The notes under the pieces are model-generated. The model was not told the DNA's origin and did not search any database. It saw nothing but the letters and a program-made list of their open reading frames with translations. Made by a program: the position numbers and the translations under genes. A DNA stretch of 64,000 bases from CBDCBA01 sp965214125. Its GTDB lineage: Bacteria; Planctomycetota; Phycisphaerae; Tepidisphaerales; Tepidisphaeraceae. Each line of letters opens with the position of its first letter. Within the stretch, counting starts at the first letter, position 1. This document shows, one piece after another, positions 59,245-64,000 of the stretch. The stretch is from the NCBI GenBank assembly GCA_965214125.1, contig CBDCBA010000020.1:11989-75988 (forward strand), in the 5' to 3' direction.

Positions 59245-59250
59245 TACGCT
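59245..59250 (+). promoter_or_regulatory. Putative leaderless -10 hexamer of the 59257 TPR gene
   Basis: TACGCT, six bases before ATG 59257. Confidence 0.5.
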
Positions 59251-59256
59251 TTGAAG

Positions 59257-60345
59257 ATGACGCTTCCCAAGGCAGTGTTGGCAACGGTGGCCGTGCTGAC
59301 GCTCATCGCGACGGCAACGGCGGACGTGATCTGGGTCGGCAGCGGCGGCGGGCGCGGGGTGCGTCAGGACGTCGACGTGCAGGGCGTCGAGCGGGGCGAA
59401 CTGGTCTACCTGCTCAATGGCAACCGCGCCAGCACGCCGCTGGACCGCGTCAAGCAGATTCGCATGGACGACAAGCCCGCGTTGAGCGAGGCCGAGGAAT
59501 CCTTTGCCGGCGGCAACTGGGCCGGCGCCGCCGAGCAGTACCGGGCGCTGTACGAACGCGATCGCGAGCCATGGGTGCGGCGTCGCAGCGCGCAGCGCCT
59601 GGTCGAGTCCGCCGCTGCCGCGGGCCGCTTCGCCGACGCCGCCGTCGGGTACGTGGCCTTGGTTCGCTTGGACCCCGCCGCCGCGAGCGGGCGCGAGCCG
59701 GCCCTGACCGACACCGTCAGCGACGCCGACGCCCGCGTCGCGCTTGAGGCCGTCGCCCGCGAGCTTGCCGGCACGCAGCTCGCGCCGCCGCAGGAGCAGT
59801 CGTTGGTCGCCTTCCGCCTGGCGTTGGCTAACCACGTCGGTGACGCCGACGCGGCGCGCGAGGCGCTGGCAACGCTCGACCGCCTGGTGGGCGACGCCCC
59901 GCCCACCACCGACGCCGAGCGCGAGACGCGCGCTCAGGTCCTGCTCGGCCGCGCGCAGCTCGCGCTCGACGGCGGCGATCCGCAGGGAGCGCGGCGGATC
60001 ATCGAGGAGAACCCCAAGGCCTTCACCACGCCGCGCCGGCAGAGCCAGGCGTTGCTGCTTTCCGCTCGCGCGGCCGAGGCGGGCGCGGGCGACAACCGCG
60101 GCGGGCTGCTCGACGCGGCGCTGGCGTACATGAAGGTGGTGGCCCTCTTCAAGAGCAACGACGACGCCGATCCCAACGCGGTGCCCGACGCGCTGCTCGC
60201 CGCCGCTCGGCTGCACGAGCGACTCGGTTTGGACGAGGATGCCCGCGCCCTTTACGAAGACCTCGCCAACCGTCACGCCGACACCGTCGCTGGCCAGCAG
60301 GCGGCCAAGCGGCTCGAACAACTCGCCGGCACCTCGGCCGAGTAA
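59257..60345 (+). CDS. Exported TPR-repeat protein
   Basis: 362 aa with signal peptide (AVLATVAVLTLIATATA). A short beta region (VQGVERGELVYLLNGNRA, LDRVKQIRM) is followed by tetratricopeptide-like helical repeats: AEESFAGGNWAGAAEQYRAL, SAAAAGRFADAAVGYVALV, DAARALYEDLANRHADT-like repeat at the C-terminus (GLDEDARALYEDLANRHAD). Probably a periplasmic scaffold. ATG 59257 supported by TACGCT six bases upstream. Convergent with the zinc-ribbon gene. Confidence 0.82.
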   Translation: MTLPKAVLATVAVLTLIATATADVIWVGSGGGRGVRQDVDVQGVERGELVYLLNGNRASTPLDRVKQIRMDDKPALSEAEESFAGGNWAGAAEQYRALYERDREPWVRRRSAQRLVESAAAAGRFADAAVGYVALVRLDPAAASGREPALTDTVSDADARVALEAVARELAGTQLAPPQEQSLVAFRLALANHVGDADAAREALATLDRLVGDAPPTTDAERETRAQVLLGRAQLALDGGDPQGARRIIEENPKAFTTPRRQSQALLLSARAAEAGAGDNRGGLLDAALAYMKVVALFKSNDDADPNAVPDALLAAARLHERLGLDEDARALYEDLANRHADTVAGQQAAKRLEQLAGTSAE

Positions 60346-60371
60346 CGGTGGGGCGGTGGGGCGACGACCCG

Positions 60372-60788
60372 CTACTCCGTCCACTGCCGCCAGAGTTGGC
60401 CGATCGACTCGACGAGCGTGACCTCCTTGAAATCGCGGAACTCGCCGGCGTCGAAGAAAACGCCGTGCCCGGCCTGGCACATCTCGTACTCGATGTGCGG
60501 CTGCTCGGCGTCCTGCACGACCGTCATCGGGCCGTCGCAACGCGGGCACTTCATCGACTGCACGTCCACGTCGGGCGTCTGGGCGTTGCCCGTGGCCGCG
60601 TCGATCGCTTCGCTGCCGGTCAAATCTTTCAGGCGTTCGTGCTCGTTCTTGTCGAACCACAGGCCTTCGCAGATCGGGCAGCGGTCAACGGAGACTCGGC
60701 CGAACTCGACCTTCTCCATCGGGGCCTGACACTTCGGGCAGACGAGGGTGGTCGGATCGTGCGTGGTGGTCGCCGCGGTGTTGGGCAT
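60372..60788 (-). CDS. zf-TFIIB-type zinc-ribbon protein
   Basis: 138 aa. First ribbon: LVCPKCQAPM and DRCPICEGLWFDKNEHERL, the classic zf-TFIIB (CPxC...CPxCxGxWxD) arrangement. Second ribbon: MKCPRCDGPM with EMCQAGHGVFFDAGEF, where one ligand may be His or a shifted Cys. Likely small regulatory or chaperone-like protein; function unknown. TACGCT stands six bases before ATG. Confidence 0.87.
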   Translation of the reverse strand: MPNTAATTTHDPTTLVCPKCQAPMEKVEFGRVSVDRCPICEGLWFDKNEHERLKDLTGSEAIDAATGNAQTPDVDVQSMKCPRCDGPMTVVQDAEQPHIEYEMCQAGHGVFFDAGEFRDFKEVTLVESIGQLWRQWTE

Positions 60789-60794
60789 CGGGCC

Positions 60795-60800
60795 AGCGTA
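60795..60800 (-). promoter_or_regulatory. Putative leaderless -10 hexamer of the zinc-ribbon gene
   Basis: TACGCT on the minus strand, six bases from ATG. Confidence 0.5.
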
Positions 60801-60883
60801 CGGCGAAGCCGCCGAAGGCGATGCGCCCGACGGGCCGGATGCTGGCCCGCGCCGCGCGTTGCACTATCGTGTCGCCCCCAGGC

Positions 60884-62800
60884 ATGGCCAAGCCCGCAAC
60901 GCATTCTGATCGTCGCTTGCCCCTCAAGCCCCTTCGCCGAGCACTCCTCGCCGGGCTCTGCCTCGCGGTGCTGCCCGCGGGCGCCGGCTGCTCGGCCACG
61001 TGGTATCGCCGCGACGCCGATCGGCAGGTGTACGACCTGCTCGACGAGCGCAAGCAACTCGTGCTCGGCTACGGTCCGCAGACGGTGGCCGGGCCGGAGA
61101 TCGGCACGAGCGAACTCATCCCGCCGCGCCCGGCGTACGCGCAAATCCCCGAAACGCGGCGCCCCCCGCCAATCGACCCGCCGCTGCGCCCCGCCGACTC
61201 GCTCCGCGACGTGCAGGAACTGGGCCCCCCCGCCCCCAGCGGCGACGCCCAGACGCCCGCCCAAGCCCTCCTCCTGAAGCTCGGCGACGCGCAGAACCGC
61301 TACCTCGACGGCCTGCGCCTCGGACCCGCCACGCCCGACGACTTCCGCGACGGCGTGCCCACGCTGCAACTGGGCCTGTTCGACGGCATCCGCACCGCCG
61401 TCGCCTTCAACCGCGGCTACCGCGGGCAAATGGAAAGCCTCTACCTCAGCGCCCTGGGCGTCACCCAGCAACGCCACCTCTTCCGCCCGCGCCCCTTCGC
61501 CAACGTCGGCGTCGACTACAACCGCGACGCCAACGACGGCGACTACGACTCCGCCCTTGTCACCCGCGCCAGCGCGGGCGTGCGCCAGCAACTGCCCTAC
61601 GGCGGCGACGTGACCGCCAGCGTCGTCGGGCGCTTCGTCGATGTGCTCGACGGCAACGCCCAGAACGCCGAGTCGGCCGACGTGGTCATCTCCGGCAGCA
61701 TCCCGTTGCTGCGCGGCTTCGGGCTGGTGAACCTCGAAGGCCTGATCAGCAGCGAACGCCAGCTTGTTTACGAGGTCCGCTCCTTCGAACGCTTCCGCCG
61801 GCAGTTCGCGGTGCAGGCGGCGCAGCGGTACTTCAATTTGCAAACGCAGAAGGCGGCCCTGCGGAACCGTTATTTGCGCTACGTGTCGGCGTTGCAGTTG
61901 CTGGACCGCTCGATCAACTTCTTTGAGGCCGGACTGCTCAGCGCGCTGGAGGTTCAGCGGGCCCAGCAGCAGGTGCTGGGAGCGGAGGATTCGCTCAACA
62001 ACGCCGAGCAGTCGTACGCGAACTCGCTCGACGGCTACAAGCTGTTCCTCGGCATCGACGTCGCCACGCCGCTGGAGATCGTCGACGTCGACCTCGCCGT
62101 CCCGACGCCGCCCGAGGAGACGGCCCGGATCGTCGAGACGGCGCTGGCGTACCGGCTCGATTTGCAAACGGCCCGCGACCGCGTGCTCGACGCGCAGCGC
62201 GGCGTGGACAACGCGCGCAACGGGTTGCTGCCCGATCTCGACCTCAATGCCAGCGGCTCGGTCGGCAGTGACCCTGGCGCCGCCGCCAGCCGCTTCGACG
62301 GCGACGACCTCGGCTTCCAGGCGGGCCTCACGCTCGAGCTCCCGCTCGACCGCCTCGCCGAACGCAACCAACTGCGCCGGGCGCTCATCGGCCTCGACCG
62401 GGCGGTTCGCAGCGTCGACGAGCTCGAGGACAACGTGATCGTCGACGTCCGCCAGGCGCTGCGCGGGCTGGAAAGTTCGCAGACCACGCTGCGCATCCAG
62501 CGCGAGAACATCGGCGTCGCCATCGAGCGGTTGCAGTTGGCCAACGAGCAGTTGCAGCGCGGCCTCAGCACCGACTCGCGCGATGTCGTTGAGGCGCAGA
62601 ACGCTCTGCTCAACGCCCAGGACAGCTTCGAGGCCGCCCAGGCGGACTACCAGATCGCGGTGCTCAACCTGCTGCTCGCCAGCGGCACGCTGCGCGTCCA
62701 GCCCGACGCCGGCACCCTCGGCTACGCGATGTGGCGCGACGCCCCCACCGCCCCCGACGCCCGCGGCACCCCCCGCGACGATCCCGAGCCCGCCGGCTGA
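60884..62800 (+). CDS. TolC-family outer-membrane efflux lipoprotein
   Basis: 638 aa, longer than usual (about 480) because of a 130-residue Pro-rich N-terminal region. Signal peptide with lipobox (CLAVLPAGAGCSATW). Two outer-membrane efflux repeats of long helices and strands: ALNRYLDGL-like start, QRYFNLQTQKAALRNRYLRY, FEAGLLSALEVQRAQQQVLGAEDSL, then LQTARDRVLDAQRGVDNARNGLLPDLDLNAS and RGLSTDSRDVVEAQNALLNAQ. Forms the outer channel of a tripartite exporter with the HlyD-like protein downstream. ATG 60884 chosen as start of the signal peptide. Confidence 0.9.
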   Translation: MAKPATHSDRRLPLKPLRRALLAGLCLAVLPAGAGCSATWYRRDADRQVYDLLDERKQLVLGYGPQTVAGPEIGTSELIPPRPAYAQIPETRRPPPIDPPLRPADSLRDVQELGPPAPSGDAQTPAQALLLKLGDAQNRYLDGLRLGPATPDDFRDGVPTLQLGLFDGIRTAVAFNRGYRGQMESLYLSALGVTQQRHLFRPRPFANVGVDYNRDANDGDYDSALVTRASAGVRQQLPYGGDVTASVVGRFVDVLDGNAQNAESADVVISGSIPLLRGFGLVNLEGLISSERQLVYEVRSFERFRRQFAVQAAQRYFNLQTQKAALRNRYLRYVSALQLLDRSINFFEAGLLSALEVQRAQQQVLGAEDSLNNAEQSYANSLDGYKLFLGIDVATPLEIVDVDLAVPTPPEETARIVETALAYRLDLQTARDRVLDAQRGVDNARNGLLPDLDLNASGSVGSDPGAAASRFDGDDLGFQAGLTLELPLDRLAERNQLRRALIGLDRAVRSVDELEDNVIVDVRQALRGLESSQTTLRIQRENIGVAIERLQLANEQLQRGLSTDSRDVVEAQNALLNAQDSFEAAQADYQIAVLNLLLASGTLRVQPDAGTLGYAMWRDAPTAPDARGTPRDDPEPAG

Positions 62801-62933
62801 GCGCGACGCGCACGATCCTCGCCCGCGCCGGCGGGTGCAACGCGGGCACGCCTGGCGCATTGCAATAGACTGACGGCCGGGCGAACGAAGCCTTCAACCA
62901 AACCGGCCAACACCCAACGACGGTGGTGATTTG

Positions 62934-64000
62934 ATGAACGCACGTCCAGCACGCAAAGCGCAACGCCCCCGTGGGTCCGCACGGTCCCGCGGGGTGGGCA
63001 CGACCACGCTTCTGGGCCTGCTCTGCGGCGTGGCGGCGGTCGCGGGCGGCGGCTGGTGGGCGTGGCAGCGCCAGTTCCTCGCCGACGCGACCGACGACCG
63101 CGTCTTCGAGACGGTCCAGCGGCGCACCCTCGAGATCAAGCTGACGACGACCGGGGAGTTGCAGGCGATCGAGAACGTCGACATCACCTGCCCCGTCCGC
63201 GGGCAGAACACGATCGTGGAGATCGTGCCCGAGGGAACCAGCGTCAAGGAGGGAGACGTGATCTGCCGCCTCGACGCCACCGCGTGGCAGACCAAGGTCG
63301 AGGAGGCCACCATCGGCGTGCGCGGGGCCGAGGGAGACGTGACCTGGGCAAAGGAGCAGTTGGCGCTGCAGGAGAGTGAGAACGCCGCCAAGCAGCAGGA
63401 GGCGGAGTTGAAGCTGCGGCTGGCCAAGCTGTCGTGGGAGGAGTTCGACGCCGGCACCCGCCCCGCCGAACGCTCCAAGGCCGAGCGGGCGCTGGAAATG
63501 ACCCGGATCGCCCGCGACAAGGCCGAGGACGACTACAACCGCGTGCGCGCCCTGCTGACGCGCGGCTTCACCACCGCGACCGAGGTGAAGGAAAAGCAGC
63601 GCCTGTTCCTCCAGGCGCAGGGCGCTCTGAGCGAGGCCGAGACGGACTTCAAGCTCCTGAACGACTACAAGCACGTCAAGCAGGAGGCCGAGCTCCGCAA
63701 CGCACTCGACCAAGCCCAGGCTGCCCTCGACCGCGCCCGAGACCGAGGCCACCAGCAAATCTCACGCAGAAGAAGAGCGACTTGCACGCGAAGGAGCAGA
63801 AGTTGGCCGTCCTGCAACGCCAGCTCGAGAACAGCCAGAAGGACCTCGACGCCTGCACCGTCGTCGCCCCCGGCGACGGCATGGTCATCTACGCCACGAG
63901 CGTGCAACGCTTCTACGACAGCAACGGCCCGATGCAGGTCGGCACAACCGTCTACGAGGGCCGCCTGCTCATCCGCCTGCCGAACCTGAGCGCCATGAAG
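62934..64000 (+). CDS. HlyD-family periplasmic adaptor (3' end outside window, two frameshifts)
   Basis: Membrane-fusion protein of a tripartite exporter. N-terminal anchor (TTLLGLLCGVAAVAGGGWWAW), biotinyl/lipoyl-like half (ELQAIENVDITCPVRG, IVEIVPEGTSVKEGDVICRLDA), then a long coiled coil (residues about 120-310). The frame shifts at about 63737 and again at about 63772; restoring both gives a continuous coiled coil (DLHAKEQKLAVLQRQLENSQ) and the second lipoyl half (DACTVVAPGDGMVIYATSVQ). The homopolymer context suggests sequencing indels. Follows the TolC gene by 133 bases; an ABC or RND pump gene is expected beyond the window. Confidence 0.85.

Noticed and set aside
60347..60362. Tandem GGTGGGGC x2 between the TPR and zinc-ribbon genes
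   Set aside because: Too short and G-rich to distinguish from background in this composition.
60629..62860. A 743-codon minus-strand frame opposite the TolC gene
   Set aside because: Complement of the TolC reading frame, with no recognisable domain.
1..64000. tRNA, rRNA, CRISPR array, IS element or prophage
   Set aside because: Reading both strands I found no T-arm-like tRNA sequence outside genes, no regularly spaced repeats and no transposase, integrase or phage proteins; a covariance-model scan would be decisive for small RNAs.

Overview
The window is about two-thirds G+C and reads as chromosomal DNA of a planctomycete, most likely class Phycisphaerae. I infer this from the combination of a PEP-CTERM protein, an H-X9-DG prepilin-like protein, sugar ABC transporters whose binding protein is fused to a permease, and several DinB, Uma2 and zf-TFIIB small proteins. 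No rRNA, tRNA, CRISPR array, transposase, integrase or phage gene was recognised.

Layout. 1-2.9 kb: tyrS (cut by the window edge), a CPBP membrane protease, trpC. 2.9-13.6 kb, minus strand: one long operon for a type II secretion/type IV pilus-like machine (GspC/PilP-like protein, secretin, TPR lipoprotein, histidine kinase, response regulator, HD-GYP phosphodiesterase, STAS protein, GspE/PilB ATPase, GspF/PilC protein), then holA upstream. 14.7-18.6 kb: small membrane protein, universal stress protein, pyruvoyl arginine decarboxylase, SPOR-like lipoprotein, rdgB. 19-21.3 kb: PEP-CTERM protein, H-X9-DG prepilin-like protein, small lipoprotein. 21.4-41 kb: carbohydrate region with GH127, a MalFG-type transporter (binding protein fused to permease), a GntR/LacI regulator, GH76, a complete YtfQRT/YjfF-type transporter, a zincin peptidase, GH2 and GH130. 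41-45.5 kb: msrA, DinB, Uma2, a SatD plus membrane-protein pair, leuC. 45.7-52.9 kb: hybrid kinase, rhomboid, AraC regulator, PhyH dioxygenase, SMP-30, LigD-PE-like protein, YqeY. 53.1-59 kb: rho, a PilJ-domain protein, an HD-GYP response regulator and a CHASE-PAS-GGDEF cyclase. 59.2-64 kb: TPR protein, zinc-ribbon protein, TolC and HlyD efflux genes (the last cut by the window end).

Themes. (1) At least fifteen gene starts carry a TANNNT hexamer exactly six bases before the start codon, the geometry of leaderless transcription; this also fixes several start codons. Genes with clear Shine-Dalgarno sites are mainly the secreted-protein genes and operon-internal genes. (2) Cyclic-di-GMP enzymes are numerous, and one HD-GYP gene lies in the same operon as a secretion ATPase with MshEN-type repeats. 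(3) The sugar genes suggest use of arabinose/galactose-furanose- and mannose-containing glycans. (4) A SatD-family protein with residues reminiscent of class III nucleotidyl cyclases overlaps a small membrane-protein gene; this is the best candidate for an undescribed two-component module. (5) A nested palindromic repeat occurs twice, both times between convergent genes, with a compensatory base change.

Quality caution: coding frames break many times between about 9.96 and 11.12 kb, once at about 54.65 kb and twice near 63.75 kb, several of them at homopolymers. Assembly indels are the simplest explanation, though true pseudogenes cannot be excluded.
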